Below are positions 8,601 through 16,656 of a stretch of DNA of 64,000 nucleotides, one piece after another. The notes below the pieces were generated by a model. It saw only the letters and a program-made list of their open reading frames with translations. It was not told the origin of the DNA and did not search any database. Numbering within the stretch: position 1 is the stretch's first letter; each line of letters opens with the position of its first letter. The position numbers and the translations under genes were made by a program. The DNA lies in contig MAAO01000015.1 in the NCBI GenBank assembly GCA_002163155.1, forward strand, positions 62,001-126,000, in the 5' to 3' direction. This DNA comes from Halobacteriovorax marinus (GTDB lineage Bacteria; Bdellovibrionota; Bacteriovoracia; Bacteriovoracales; Bacteriovoracaceae).

Positions 8601-10232
8601 AAAACGACAACTTTCAATATGAGTGAACTCACTGACACTGTCCCGGTTAAAAGGGCCATATCTTCAAATCATTCAAAAGTGGCAAGGGCGCTACCTAGTG
8701 ATCCCGTAAGCCAACTCAATAGGAAATCAACTTCACTCTTTGAAGTCAAAGAAGGTACGTCTTTGAGAGGAAAACTTAAAACAGCTAAACCAATTTCCAC
8801 AAGCGGAGTAGATGTAATTAAACTGGCTAAGGGAAATAGTTTAGTTAAAGTGAAACAAGCTAGAACTTTTTCAGATAATACTAAAAAGGCGCTAAAGGAT
8901 TTAAGTAAGAAAGGCATGACTAAGTTTGATGACTTCTCATTAGATGTGGCCTCTAACTTAACAGACGCCGAAAGACTTGCCCTGATGGAAGTTAAGAGTG
9001 GGAAACCTCTCTCTACAGCACAGAAGGAACTTATTCTAAAAGCACACAACGTGGAGCTGAGCAAAGGTTTTGGAAACTACACACATGCAGGAAAACGCCA
9101 AAAAATGAAATATCTAAAAGAAGCTTTTCCAAATGATCCAGAACTAAGAAGATACGCTATGAAGAAAGGTATCACTGGTGGTTACGGTGACCTCTCTAAA
9201 GAAGCCGTCACTGCGAGAGCGGATAAATTTATTAAAGCTAATGGTTATGATTTAGATGATCTGGCTGACTTAAAACAATTTCCTGATGACTACGAAGCCT
9301 TCTTAGGTGAGGTGGCAAAACACGGAGATGATACTGCAAAGGCCACTGAACTCTTGGCCTTCACAGATGACTTAGATGTTATTCAAAAGATTTCCTCAGC
9401 CAGTGCTGAGAATGCAGAGATGGTAAAGTTTGTGAGAGCGAATGATATGGAAGCCTATAAGAACGCGCTTCGATCTGCAGAAAGTGGAGAGAGGTTTGCT
9501 CTCTCAGAACTTAAATCTTCCTACACTAGTTTAAAGAAGCAAGTTAAAGCAGTTGAGGGATCATTTGAATCTGGATTCACTAATTCATTTAAAACAGATG
9601 CCGCAAGTTATAAAGGAAAGAATTACACCAAAGGTGAGATGGAAATTAAAAGTGATCTCATGGCAGGAAAACTTATGGAACATCAAAGTCTAAGAAGAGA
9701 CGCTGATTATATGATGAAGACTATTGATGATCCTAATAAAGTTAAAGTCGATTTTACTGGAGACAGTTCAGTAAGAGCGAACGAAATCATGCAAGGTAAA
9801 AGAGGAGCTTACGATTCCGCCTCATCTGTTGATTTCAACTACGGCAGTATAGCCAGTGATTTAAAATCAGCGGAGAAAACTGACCTCGCTTCAAAGTTCA
9901 TCGAGGTGAAAGTTTCTAATTCAATTAATTCTGCCAACAAGGTTGAAACATTAAAAATACCACTAGGAAACGATCGAGTCTGGTTTGATAACTTTAAGAA
10001 GATAGAAAAGTCAGCCAGAGAAGGTAATGAAGTGGCACAGAGAGACTTAAGAAGATCGCTGCTGGAACTCTATAATGACAGTACAGGTAAGTCTGGAAGA
10101 CTACGCTCAAAGATTTCCACTTCAACTCATGACGATTTAATAGATGAATTTCTAGATATTAAAAACGGAAGGAAGACTGTGAGTGAAGAAAAATTTAACC
10201 AAATGATTGAAGAATACGGAAGCATCAAGTAA
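5688..10232 (+). CDS. Very large secreted protein of unknown family (1514 aa)
   Basis: Starts at GTG with AAGGA eleven bases upstream. Residues 1-28 form a signal peptide ('INLLTWSLIFTQVLWPYEAIAK'-type segment). The following ~790 residues are hydrophilic, lysine- and asparagine-rich with many charged helices. Around 822-860 lies one long apolar stretch rich in Ala/Gly ('GLVLAAGSIIITGGTAALVLAG'-like), then another semi-apolar helix near 915-930 ('ALLPFEVFAFTHAL'). The C-terminal ~550 residues are again charged and helical. The mid-protein apolar hairpin followed by a long C-terminal part recalls polymorphic-toxin or pore-forming architectures, but no known toxin motif is seen, so no function is assigned. 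It stands alone between the ArsR promoter and a terminator. Confidence 0.85.
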   Translation: MRKLININLLTWSLIFTQVLWPYEAIAKQNLNVDQEIQNHVMALQTAAANHASKRHFENIRSRTAALAKKIKSKYPKKAKELEDKILRPMAGMIKAKASLKGCNLEGLSGGIGLSSFKGIKACEGEIYTSIDVDSFISGMDKILDEAKGNKSTAKDRKNFADLVYSKMRNSVISKYWENKAMFQGEMPEDLQKAIVDAHGTKTIGSASTGMGMGYTSGTQEVSAGKFRGNLDKELLKRLALIQERTKGFSKKDREANKNKYFQKTKDDYRGLAKHYDRSFNMESMTKILDKKFNPHLGTWLEPNRPKVTKEEKQAYAWAKHQVETRQRAANSKPVNFDDDFGGSALMIIEQSALVKPKTNAYDMPILGAKKTETANETASKVAMKVATYMEHNKTPSYQQRNSKYAPSSLGFDARFNETLGKRTPSSTLDFPEIGSSSQVSDYDTVVVNNAMEYYGLIPKKNSNNPYHKLDDDLAIERSKESPLNDATFHSAMPSPRNDYDDDDKKQFMIAERDISLHNNINNYMALKHGVSIKRTSKSGLPYRDNEEELEVNPISKNKRRELAKYRKRIIQDMSSVTSDDAEIGKFGVTEKLAEDWLNKFDKNMDKNLKLYMKTYGGVNKVANTGDNGIKVHKNHPAIVKLGAAETKKSGSPYETPPTLIDLVNKAGSNAYLDMGKNLSGVDPRITKNGLSSYLRDEGKQSAIKRDKHQARLERGNFLIHEDKKLRNSTWRGLNESELGDEEMDAKMKQAFSEYFKDSETLMQKLDSEYTSENSGDFLKMAMKNNPGIVGQVLADHPEYAGMTCNISKEAIADQKSAQKWDRILSTAGLVLAAGSIIITGGTAALVLAGAGMAIGARQAIKSTTDYFDLENEYQLAKHHLEVLGLGNDASVQAQLEKANARFYDAIMDGALLPFEVFAFTHALKSAKSAKEAKALINAAANSSDDAISIAKSSKLKLDEVATVKVAKVESKTTTFNMSELTDTVPVKRAISSNHSKVARALPSDPVSQLNRKSTSLFEVKEGTSLRGKLKTAKPISTSGVDVIKLAKGNSLVKVKQARTFSDNTKKALKDLSKKGMTKFDDFSLDVASNLTDAERLALMEVKSGKPLSTAQKELILKAHNVELSKGFGNYTHAGKRQKMKYLKEAFPNDPELRRYAMKKGITGGYGDLSKEAVTARADKFIKANGYDLDDLADLKQFPDDYEAFLGEVAKHGDDTAKATELLAFTDDLDVIQKISSASAENAEMVKFVRANDMEAYKNALRSAESGERFALSELKSSYTSLKKQVKAVEGSFESGFTNSFKTDAASYKGKNYTKGEMEIKSDLMAGKLMEHQSLRRDADYMMKTIDDPNKVKVDFTGDSSVRANEIMQGKRGAYDSASSVDFNYGSIASDLKSAEKTDLASKFIEVKVSNSINSANKVETLKIPLGNDRVWFDNFKKIEKSAREGNEVAQRDLRRSLLELYNDSTGKSGRLRSKISTSTHDDLIDEFLDIKNGRKTVSEEKFNQMIEEYGSIK

Positions 10233-10287
10233 TTTCAACAAGATAAGGCATGACACACATGAACACGTTCATATTCATAGTGTAAAA

Positions 10288-10311
10288 AGTCCCTACTTTT
10301 AGGGATTTTTT
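10288..10311 (+). terminator. Rho-independent terminator of the 1514-aa gene
   Basis: AAGTCCCTA, CTTT loop, TAGGGATT, then TTTTTT about 55 bases after the stop codon. Confidence 0.8.
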
Positions 10312-10369
10312 GCCATTCCCCTCTCCATTTAGTAGCATCCACAGGCGCTATAAATCAATTGGAGAGGCC

Positions 10370-10873
10370 ATGAAAAAGTTACTTTTACTTATTAGTTTAC
10401 TGCTTATTAGCAACCTAGCTCTAGCAGAAAAGTTTAAGATTTTAGATGTTACCAATGATGATAAAATAGAAGAAACTTATGAATTCATTATTGATGTTGA
10501 CGAAAATAATCTCATCACGCACTTCCTTAAAATTAGCTATAAAGACTCTATTGTAGACGAAAATGATTCGGATAAATACGATGTGTCTAAGATTGTAGAA
10601 GGTGGAATTGTACTTGAGAAAAGATTTGGTAAAGAAGTTATTAAACTAGCAACAAATAACTTTGTTCCAACAGTTGGTGCCACTATAGAAGTTGATTATC
10701 TTGCAAAGGGAATCTCTGGAAGAAGAAAATCTGTTTTTATAAAAATGAAAAAAGATAGTAATGAGACTTGGGGTCTTTACAATATGAACGATGAAGCTAT
10801 TTCATCTATGCATATCAAAGTGAAAACAACCTTTGGTCAACCGACAGGAATAAAAGAAGTAATTTTTGAATAG
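10370..10873 (+). CDS. Small secreted protein of unknown function
   Basis: 167 residues. The ATG at 10370 is chosen because GGAGAGG precedes it and because it begins a clean signal peptide (MKKLLLLISLLLISNLALA). The mature part is beta-rich with acidic patches ('DVTNDDKIEETYEF', 'DENDSDKYD') and a 'FVPTVGATIEVDYLAKGISGRRK' region. I do not recognise a family. It is a single gene with terminators on both sides. Confidence 0.75.
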   Translation: MKKLLLLISLLLISNLALAEKFKILDVTNDDKIEETYEFIIDVDENNLITHFLKISYKDSIVDENDSDKYDVSKIVEGGIVLEKRFGKEVIKLATNNFVPTVGATIEVDYLAKGISGRRKSVFIKMKKDSNETWGLYNMNDEAISSMHIKVKTTFGQPTGIKEVIFE

Positions 10874-10897
10874 GACTTAAGTCCTATTCTTTTTTCT
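10869..10897. terminator. Terminator between convergent genes
   Basis: AATAGGACTTAAGTCCTATT is a perfect palindrome followed by CTTTTTTC on the plus strand. It overlaps the last codons of the convergent serine hydrolase gene. Confidence 0.75.
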
Positions 10898-12446
10898 TTA
10901 AGAAATACTTCAAGCTTCCCTCAATCACTGAGAAGAACTTACCCTGATTGACAGCTTTTTTAGTATCATTTTGGGAAGCAATAAAACATGATCGCTCATC
11001 TTTACTCTTTAAGAGATAGGCCATAAAGATTACTCCAGGTTCACTCCCCCCTTTATATCCCGCATACTCACTTAAGTCTTTTGCAACAAATGGTGCATTA
11101 TAAGAAAGTATTTTTAAAACTTGCTCACTCTTTGTTTCATCTAATTTTTCAAGCAAACGACAAATATCAGTTGCCGAGGCAAACCACTCAATACTGCTTA
11201 TATACTTGGGAGTGTTTCCCCATGCTTGAATTCCTTTAATCAATTCTTCGCGAGGAACTTGTTTCAACTTATTCAACATAAGTAGTCTTTCATTTCTATT
11301 TGCTGATTTATACTTCTTTACATCAGTTTTTGAAAAGAGCGCTCTGGTTCTAAACATTTCCATGGTTGAGAGAAATGGTATATTACCGCTGTTTTCAACA
11401 CCCAGAGATTTAACAACCTTCTCAACACTTTCTTTACCAATTAAGTCTAAGAGGTGATCAGTGGCAGTATTATCAGAGATTTCAATCATCTTTCTCGCAT
11501 ACTCATAGATTTCTCGAGTCTCACCCGCTGGAATGTTTTGCATAACACCTGAAGGAAAGGATTTGAGCTCCTCTTTAATAGCTAGAGGTGTTTTCCAAGT
11601 AAGTTCACCTTTTGTAATTTTATCTTCAAGTGTGAGTAGAATAAATAATTTAAAGGCAGATCCAAGTGCAAAATCTTCACTAGCATTAATAGCAAAATTC
11701 AAATCTTGCCCGTACTTTTTAAAGTACATCATTTTTCTTCCGGGCATCTTTTCTAAAAGACTCTTTAATTGGGCATCACTTTTAATATCAACTTTAGGAG
11801 TATCTTCGCCTTTAAAGAGAAGTCCTGAAATAAGACGAGTTTTGTGATCTAGATTCAAAGAAAAGTTTAGTTTTTTTGAGTGTTCCGTTTTCAATGTCCC
11901 AGCATCACCGCTGCTGATTTTTAATTTATACGACTTGCACTCTCCATATTCAGCATAAATCCCCTTAGTAATTTGAGCAAACTGCTCTAGGGGCACGGCC
12001 TTAACAAAGGCTGGAGTAAAGTGTTTTTCATATTCAATTTTAGAATTCTTTTTAAAAAGACCACAAATATAACTAGCTTGTTTTTCAATCTCACCATCAA
12101 GGCTAGATGAATCTACAAATAGTAGTCCTGTGATCAACTCACTACTACTTATATAAATAGAGAGGTTATTGATAATTTTAGAAGTTTGAACTTTTACCAG
12201 TGCTGACTTATTTTCTAAAACTTCAAAAGTGACTTTCTCACACTTTCCAAAATCTTCTCTAAGTCCTTTAAAAAAATCATTGTGACTATTAATAGGAAAG
12301 GCCTTTCTAAAACTCTCCCCAGCGTTACTTATATATTCACTCTTAGAAATACTTTCATTATAACTCTTACAAATAAAATCAGAGCTCTTTTGAAAGTCAG
12401 CAAATGTACTAGTCATTAGAAATAAAAATAAGAGTATTACTTTCAT
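10884..12446 (-). CDS. Class A beta-lactamase-like serine hydrolase with two N-terminal accessory domains
   Basis: 520 residues with signal peptide (1-16). Residues about 20-110 and 118-212 are two similar units, each with a Cys near the start, a 'GKCE/GECKSY' segment and an 'ISGLLF' end, resembling DUF3887-like modules. The C-terminal ~290 residues form a beta-lactamase2-type serine hydrolase: SxxK as S263-A-F-K266, SDN at 324-326, and KGG at 465-467 replacing KTG. All three catalytic boxes are present, so an active acyl-serine enzyme on peptidoglycan or a beta-lactam is plausible, though true class A lactamases have about 260 residues. The start overlaps the stop of the YkgJ-like gene by one base (TAATG). 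Confidence 0.85.
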   Translation of the reverse strand: MKVILLFLFLMTSTFADFQKSSDFICKSYNESISKSEYISNAGESFRKAFPINSHNDFFKGLREDFGKCEKVTFEVLENKSALVKVQTSKIINNLSIYISSSELITGLLFVDSSSLDGEIEKQASYICGLFKKNSKIEYEKHFTPAFVKAVPLEQFAQITKGIYAEYGECKSYKLKISSGDAGTLKTEHSKKLNFSLNLDHKTRLISGLLFKGEDTPKVDIKSDAQLKSLLEKMPGRKMMYFKKYGQDLNFAINASEDFALGSAFKLFILLTLEDKITKGELTWKTPLAIKEELKSFPSGVMQNIPAGETREIYEYARKMIEISDNTATDHLLDLIGKESVEKVVKSLGVENSGNIPFLSTMEMFRTRALFSKTDVKKYKSANRNERLLMLNKLKQVPREELIKGIQAWGNTPKYISSIEWFASATDICRLLEKLDETKSEQVLKILSYNAPFVAKDLSEYAGYKGGSEPGVIFMAYLLKSKDERSCFIASQNDTKKAVNQGKFFSVIEGSLKYFLKKKE

Positions 12447-13051
12447 TATAATTCCTTTAATTTTTCACCCATCTCCAAGAGAGCAACAGGCATAGGTAAT
12501 TTATCCCAATGAAATGAAAATATTTTTTTTAAGTACTCATTAGACTTTTCTTCAGCTTGTTCAAAACTATCTTCTCTTTCCTGCAAGAGAGGAATATCAG
12601 AAGCACAACTCTCCCCACCCTGGGCACATTCAGACACAGGATTAAAAGCGAGGCAACCAAATGGTTTTGACTCAGGAGCAATGGAGCAACCCTTAGGACC
12701 CTTATTATAAAAAGGACAAGTGTAGGTTCTTCTAAAACTGCTACCAAGACCTGTTTGTATTTCATAATCCAGACGATTGTTTCGTACAACTTCTTTAAGC
12801 TCTAAAATAAGTTCATCGTTCCACATACCTTGCTCTTGTAAATACAGATATAATTCAAGGGTTTGGATGGCATCTGTTTGCATGGAGTTTGAGATGAAAG
12901 TACAACACTTCCCCGTACAGGAAAAACAGTTAATGCTCTTAGAACTTAGCTCATCCATGGCACCATTTAAAATAGATCTTCTTGACTCGCTATTAGCAAG
13001 ACTGAGTTCACTGGTGAGGTGGTGATAAATTTTTTTTGCTTTTAAATTCAT
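12446..13051 (-). CDS. YkgJ-family cysteine cluster protein
   Basis: 201 residues with the cysteine pattern of the Zn/Fe-chelating YkgJ (CxxCxxxCC) domain: 'CFSCTGKCCTF' near residue 38-48 and, after ~70 residues, 'CPFYNKGPKGCSIAPESKPFGCLAFNP'-type spacing. It is probably an iron- or zinc-binding oxidoreductase or metal-insertion factor of unknown substrate. Two extra cysteines follow ('ECAQGGESC'). Cotranscribed with the serine hydrolase downstream. Confidence 0.85.
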   Translation of the reverse strand: MNLKAKKIYHHLTSELSLANSESRRSILNGAMDELSSKSINCFSCTGKCCTFISNSMQTDAIQTLELYLYLQEQGMWNDELILELKEVVRNNRLDYEIQTGLGSSFRRTYTCPFYNKGPKGCSIAPESKPFGCLAFNPVSECAQGGESCASDIPLLQEREDSFEQAEEKSNEYLKKIFSFHWDKLPMPVALLEMGEKLKEL

Positions 13052-13170
13052 AATTTAGAGATTTATCCTATTAATATCGATATGTTAAGTGAGATAGGAA
13101 CCAGAAGAACTTATTACAGAGTGACAAAGCTTAATAATTTAAGTTAGATAGGTAGATATTAGGAGATTCT

Positions 13171-13404
13171 ATGAGTGTTAAAGAAATTGTAATAAGTATG
13201 TTAACGGTAATGACTTTAGTTTTCATACTCTATAGGCCATTTAGAAAAAGAGAACAAAAGACTAATAAATTAGAGATTCTCTACTTTGAAGCACTTAAAG
13301 AGAAAGCTAAGAATATTGAAGAATTGGGAATGGATTACTATCAGGCGATTGGACTAACAGCTGAAGCTGCTAAAGTTCAAATTCAAGACGATGTGACTGC
13401 ATAA
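13171..13404 (+). CDS. Small single-span membrane protein
   Basis: 77 residues with a ribosome site AGGAGATT. One transmembrane segment (residues ~4-22), then RPFRKRE and a charged helical tail ending in 'AAKVQIQDDVTA'. The topology suggests a cytoplasmic tail after an N-out anchor. Family not recognised. Confidence 0.65.
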   Translation: MSVKEIVISMLTVMTLVFILYRPFRKREQKTNKLEILYFEALKEKAKNIEELGMDYYQAIGLTAEAAKVQIQDDVTA

Positions 13405-13430
13405 AAAAGTTGGGCCATATATTATGGCCC
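13403..13430 (-). terminator. Terminator of the YceI gene
   Basis: GGGCCAT-ATATT-ATGGCCC stem at 13412-13430; on the minus strand it is followed by AACTTTTTT. It also sits after the convergent small membrane protein gene. Confidence 0.75.
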
Positions 13431-13441
13431 ATGTATTCAAA

Positions 13442-14020
13442 TTATTTCGCGCTTAACTTAACTTTTAAAACAACATCATCATGAATCATCTTGTCTCCAA
13501 GATCTGTGAAGTATGATCCAGAACCGTACTTAATTCCATAATGAGTTCTATTAAACTTAATTTCCGCATCAGCTACAACACCATTTTTTCCATGATTGAT
13601 ATTGGCCCTAAACATAATAGGCTTTGTGATTCCTTTAATTGTTAGGTCTGCAGTAACATCAAAGTGACCACCTTTACCAAGTCTAGCGCTCTTAACAACA
13701 AGCTTTGCTGTTTTGAATTTAGTTACAGAGAAGAAGTCGTCATTATTTAAATGTGCGACAAATTTCTTATTGTACTCGGCTGATTTTACATCATCACAAG
13801 TAATCGTTCCCATATCAATAACTAACTCACCACCTACAAGCTCTCTATCTTTAAAAACCAAGTTTCCTTTTTTCAGTTTGATGTGACCATCGTGACTACC
13901 AGTAACTTTAGTTGCGATCCATTTAACTTTAGAAGTTTTGGTATCAACATTCATTGTTCCCTTTGCTGCAAAAATTGCAGTTGAACATAGGGCGATAATT
14001 AAGATTAGTATTTTTTTCAT
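13442..14020 (-). CDS. yceI: YceI-family periplasmic lipid-binding protein
   Basis: 192 residues: signal peptide (1-18, cleavage after IFAA), then the lipocalin-like YceI fold with 'VDTKTSKVKWIATKVTGSHDGHI', 'GELVIDMGTITCDD', 'FFSVTKFKTAKLVV' and 'DLTIKGITKPI'. Members bind long polyprenoid or fatty chains in the periplasm and are often induced by base or stress. A single gene with its own terminator; GGAGATC ribosome site upstream. Confidence 0.93.
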   Translation of the reverse strand: MKKILILIIALCSTAIFAAKGTMNVDTKTSKVKWIATKVTGSHDGHIKLKKGNLVFKDRELVGGELVIDMGTITCDDVKSAEYNKKFVAHLNNDDFFSVTKFKTAKLVVKSARLGKGGHFDVTADLTIKGITKPIMFRANINHGKNGVVADAEIKFNRTHYGIKYGSGSYFTDLGDKMIHDDVVLKVKLSAK

Positions 14021-14176
14021 TTGATCTCCTTTAGTGAGTCATAAGCATAGATCGATTTTCCACTTAGAACAATGGCCATCAATGAAATTCACAGAGAATT
14101 GACATTGTCTAAGTAGTTGTCTTGCGATGTGTCTATAACGGGCTGAAAACACTCTCCCTTTGCGCGATTTCATACA

Positions 14177-14488
14177 ATGGAGTATTCTAACTCCATGGAA
14201 AATTTAAAAGAAAAATTAACAGGTGAAAGAGAAAAGGCTAGATGGCTCATGCTTGAAGAGCACAATAAGCGTGAAGCCTTGCTCATCGTTGCCACTGACT
14301 TAGACTTAATAGATGTTGCCGTTGCCGTGGCCTCTGATGACGTTAAACTCATCAAAACATTGCTTGATTCAGAACAATTGAAGCGCCCCGATGAGACAAT
14401 GGTCAAATTATTTGAAGAGGAAACAGATTTTAATTTCAACTTCGTCATCATTCAACCCTACGTATTAGCGCAAAAAATAGAGGAATAA
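14177..14488 (+). CDS. DUF2288 family protein
   Basis: 103 residues. The central 'REALLIVATDLDLIDVAVAVASDDVKLIKTLLDS' and C-terminal 'FNFVIIQPYVLAQK' segments match the DUF2288 pattern (short cytosolic proteins of unknown role). A minus-strand frame over the same bases has only low-complexity serine-rich content and is rejected. An internal ATG six codons in is an alternative start. Followed three bases later by a lipoprotein gene. Confidence 0.75.
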   Translation: MEYSNSMENLKEKLTGEREKARWLMLEEHNKREALLIVATDLDLIDVAVAVASDDVKLIKTLLDSEQLKRPDETMVKLFEEETDFNFNFVIIQPYVLAQKIEE

Positions 14489-14491
14489 TTT

Positions 14492-14959
14492 ATGAAGAGA
14501 TACCTACTACTAATTACAACCCTACTTCTCACCACTTCGTGTATTGATAATAAAGAGCCTACACATCTTGGTGTTGGAGTTAGAAAACTTGGAAAAGTCA
14601 GCGGCTTTGCATTGGCTCCTTGTCAGAAAAGTAATTGCGTAAATTCACAACCAGAATTAACTGATGAGAAGAGATTAATAGATCCTATTAAAATTATTTC
14701 AACTAAGGACTTGGCCTTTGAAAAAATTATGGGGATAGTTCTAAAAGATCAAAGTCTAAATATTATTTCGAGTACTGATACTTATATTAAAGCTAAGCAA
14801 GTACAGTTTGGGAAAATTATTACGGATGTAGAATTCTTCTTTGCAAAGAGTGGTCAAATTCACATGAGAGCTGAAATGCGTGGAGTTCCTCACGATCTAG
14901 GAAACGGCCGTAGACTCGTTGAGAGTATCAGATTTAAATTTCACCAAAACGATTACTAG
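14492..14959 (+). CDS. Lipoprotein of unknown function
   Basis: 155 residues; type II signal peptide with lipobox LTTSC (Cys17). The residue after Cys is Ile, which does not indicate inner-membrane retention, so outer-membrane location is likely. A short CQKSNC segment lies near residue 45. The rest has a beta-strand pattern ending 'RLVESIRFKFHQND'. Likely cotranscribed with the DUF2288 gene. Confidence 0.75.
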   Translation: MKRYLLLITTLLLTTSCIDNKEPTHLGVGVRKLGKVSGFALAPCQKSNCVNSQPELTDEKRLIDPIKIISTKDLAFEKIMGIVLKDQSLNIISSTDTYIKAKQVQFGKIITDVEFFFAKSGQIHMRAEMRGVPHDLGNGRRLVESIRFKFHQNDY

Positions 14960-15489
14960 TCAGAAATTTTTTCAAAAGAGTTCGGATTTAAGAACTCTTT
15001 TGAATACTTCTCGTAGCCTTTATAGTGCTGTCCATACTGCTTTAGCTCACTCTCAGTAAGACTTCTTTTTACAATTGCCGGAGAACCTACAATGAAACTC
15101 CCTGGAGGATAAACTCTTCCAGGAGGAACAGTAGAGTCGGCAGCGACGAGAGAGTTCTTTCCAATCACCGCTCCATCTAAAATAGTTGAACCCATTCCAA
15201 TTAAACAATTATCTTCAATGGTACAAGCATGAAGAGTTACACAGTGACCAACGCTCACACCCTTGCCGATAATAAGGGGAAACTCTTCAACAACGTGTAA
15301 CATGCAAAGGTCTTGAATATTTGTTCCCTCACCAATGCGAATATCATTAATGTCACCTCGAACAACAGTTCGAAACCAGATACTTGAATTTCTTTCTAAG
15401 TAGACTCTGCCAATGACATCAGCAGAGGGAGCTATGAAAACATTTTCTTGAATACTTGGGGAGTGTTGAGCAAATTTATACAAGGGCAT
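14956..15489 (-). CDS. Gamma-carbonic anhydrase family hexapeptide-repeat protein
   Basis: 177 residues of left-handed beta-helix repeats. The family hallmarks are visible: 'SIWFRTVVRGDINDIRIGEGTNIQD', 'LHVV' and 'GHCVTLHACTIEDNCLIGMG', giving the three zinc-ligand histidines at the usual places. It ends with the C-terminal helix that packs on the trimer. Members (PaaY/YrdA/CaiE type) bind zinc and may be carbonic anhydrases or thioesterase-like; activity of individual members is often unproven. Its 3' end overlaps the lipoprotein gene by a few bases. Confidence 0.92.
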   Translation of the reverse strand: MPLYKFAQHSPSIQENVFIAPSADVIGRVYLERNSSIWFRTVVRGDINDIRIGEGTNIQDLCMLHVVEEFPLIIGKGVSVGHCVTLHACTIEDNCLIGMGSTILDGAVIGKNSLVAADSTVPPGRVYPPGSFIVGSPAIVKRSLTESELKQYGQHYKGYEKYSKEFLNPNSFEKISD

Positions 15490-15524
15490 AGAAAACCTAT
15501 CCTTGAAAAATTAAGCCTTGGTGT

Positions 15525-16010
15525 TTACCAAGGCAGTTTTGAGATGTAAGCAGAAAGATCTTGAAAGTCTTTTGTTCCCAATTTCTTTATGTAAGGAAGC
15601 ATCGCTTTATTAACTCTAACTCCACTTTTCATTGCACTTAGTTGCTTAGTTAAGTACCAGGCCATTTGCCCACCAATTCTTGGAGCTTTCTGAGATTTCT
15701 TTCCCTGACCTCTTTTTCCGTGGCAAACAACACAAGCTTTATAAAGCTTACTTCCGTGAACCAACTGAGGTGTATCTAAAACAACAAGTGGACCAGCAGG
15801 AACAACTACTTCTTCCACTTTAACAGGATGAAGAGCGGCTAATCTCATTTCTTCTAATTCTTTCATCTCAACTATGTGAGCTTTATAAATCTTTTCTTGT
15901 TTCTCAAAACTAAATTGTTCGTTAGAAACAGGAAATTTCTTATAATTCGAAAAATTTATAGCAATTATTAGTGCCACTAAAACAACACAAAAAGTCACTA
16001 ACCTAGTCAT
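15525..16010 (-). CDS. Membrane-anchored monoheme cytochrome c
   Basis: 161 residues. One N-terminal membrane anchor (residues ~5-20), a charged helical linker, then a class I cytochrome domain with CVVCH at 93-97, 'RIGGQMAWYLTKQL' and a probable distal Met ligand near 137. The arrangement is that of small electron-shuttle cytochromes next to terminal oxidases, though no oxidase is nearby. Confidence 0.88.
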   Translation of the reverse strand: MTRLVTFCVVLVALIIAINFSNYKKFPVSNEQFSFEKQEKIYKAHIVEMKELEEMRLAALHPVKVEEVVVPAGPLVVLDTPQLVHGSKLYKACVVCHGKRGQGKKSQKAPRIGGQMAWYLTKQLSAMKSGVRVNKAMLPYIKKLGTKDFQDLSAYISKLPW

Positions 16011-16101
16011 GAGTTCTCCAGACTTTAAAGTAATTCAAAATTAATTTGAGTAAGTGGTCAAAGTATATATTATCACATCACTATTGGCAATAATTACGCA
16101 C

Positions 16102-16647
16102 TTAGGCAAAGCTCTTTTCTAATTCAACAGATAGCTCTTCTATGGAATCGACTATAGTAATCAGCTCCAAGTGCTCATCCGAGAGAAAACCTTCTTTATT
16201 GATATGCTGAAAGTGCTTTATCAGGTGGTCAAAGAAGCCGTTGAAGTTCAATAGGAAGCAAGGTTTCTCGTGGTACTTAAGCTGCGCCCAAGTGAGAATC
16301 TCGCATAATTCGTCCAGTGTTCCAAATCCACCAGGTAGGGCAACAAAGGCATCGGACCAGTTATACATCACTTCTTTTCTAGCGTGCATTGAGTCAACCA
16401 CCTCAAACTTAGTTAAACCTTCGTGGGCAACTTCCCAGTCCACCAGAGATTGAGGCATCACTCCCCAAACTTCTCCATTTTTCTTTAAAACTTTATCGGC
16501 CATGGCACCCATGACCCCAATAGAGGCTCCACCATAAACAAGTCCATGATCCTGCTCAACTAATAAGTCAGCCACATCGTTCGCCATTTCTATATAGGCC
16601 TTACTCTTTCCTGCGCTTGATCCACAGAATACACATATTTTCTTCAT
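16102..16647 (-). CDS. LOG family protein (nucleotide phosphoribohydrolase)
   Basis: 181 residues with the Rossmann start 'VFCGSSAGKSKAY', 'GLVYGGASIGVMGAMAD' and the family motif PGGFGTLDELCE. LOG enzymes cleave nucleoside 5'-monophosphates to the free base and ribose phosphate (cytokinin activation in plants; purine nucleotide turnover in bacteria). Ends ten bases downstream of the TlyA gene start region; likely in one operon with TlyA upstream. Confidence 0.92.
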   Translation of the reverse strand: MKKICVFCGSSAGKSKAYIEMANDVADLLVEQDHGLVYGGASIGVMGAMADKVLKKNGEVWGVMPQSLVDWEVAHEGLTKFEVVDSMHARKEVMYNWSDAFVALPGGFGTLDELCEILTWAQLKYHEKPCFLLNFNGFFDHLIKHFQHINKEGFLSDEHLELITIVDSIEELSVELEKSFA

Positions 16648-16656
16648 GAGTTCTTC

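Noticed and set aside
8396-9064. Minus-strand frames inside the 1514-aa gene
   Set aside because: Biased Ala/Leu/Ser composition and no start signals; shadows of the plus-strand gene.
14170-14451. Minus-strand serine-rich frame opposite DUF2288
   Set aside because: Low-complexity composition of a shadow frame; the plus-strand product matches a known family.
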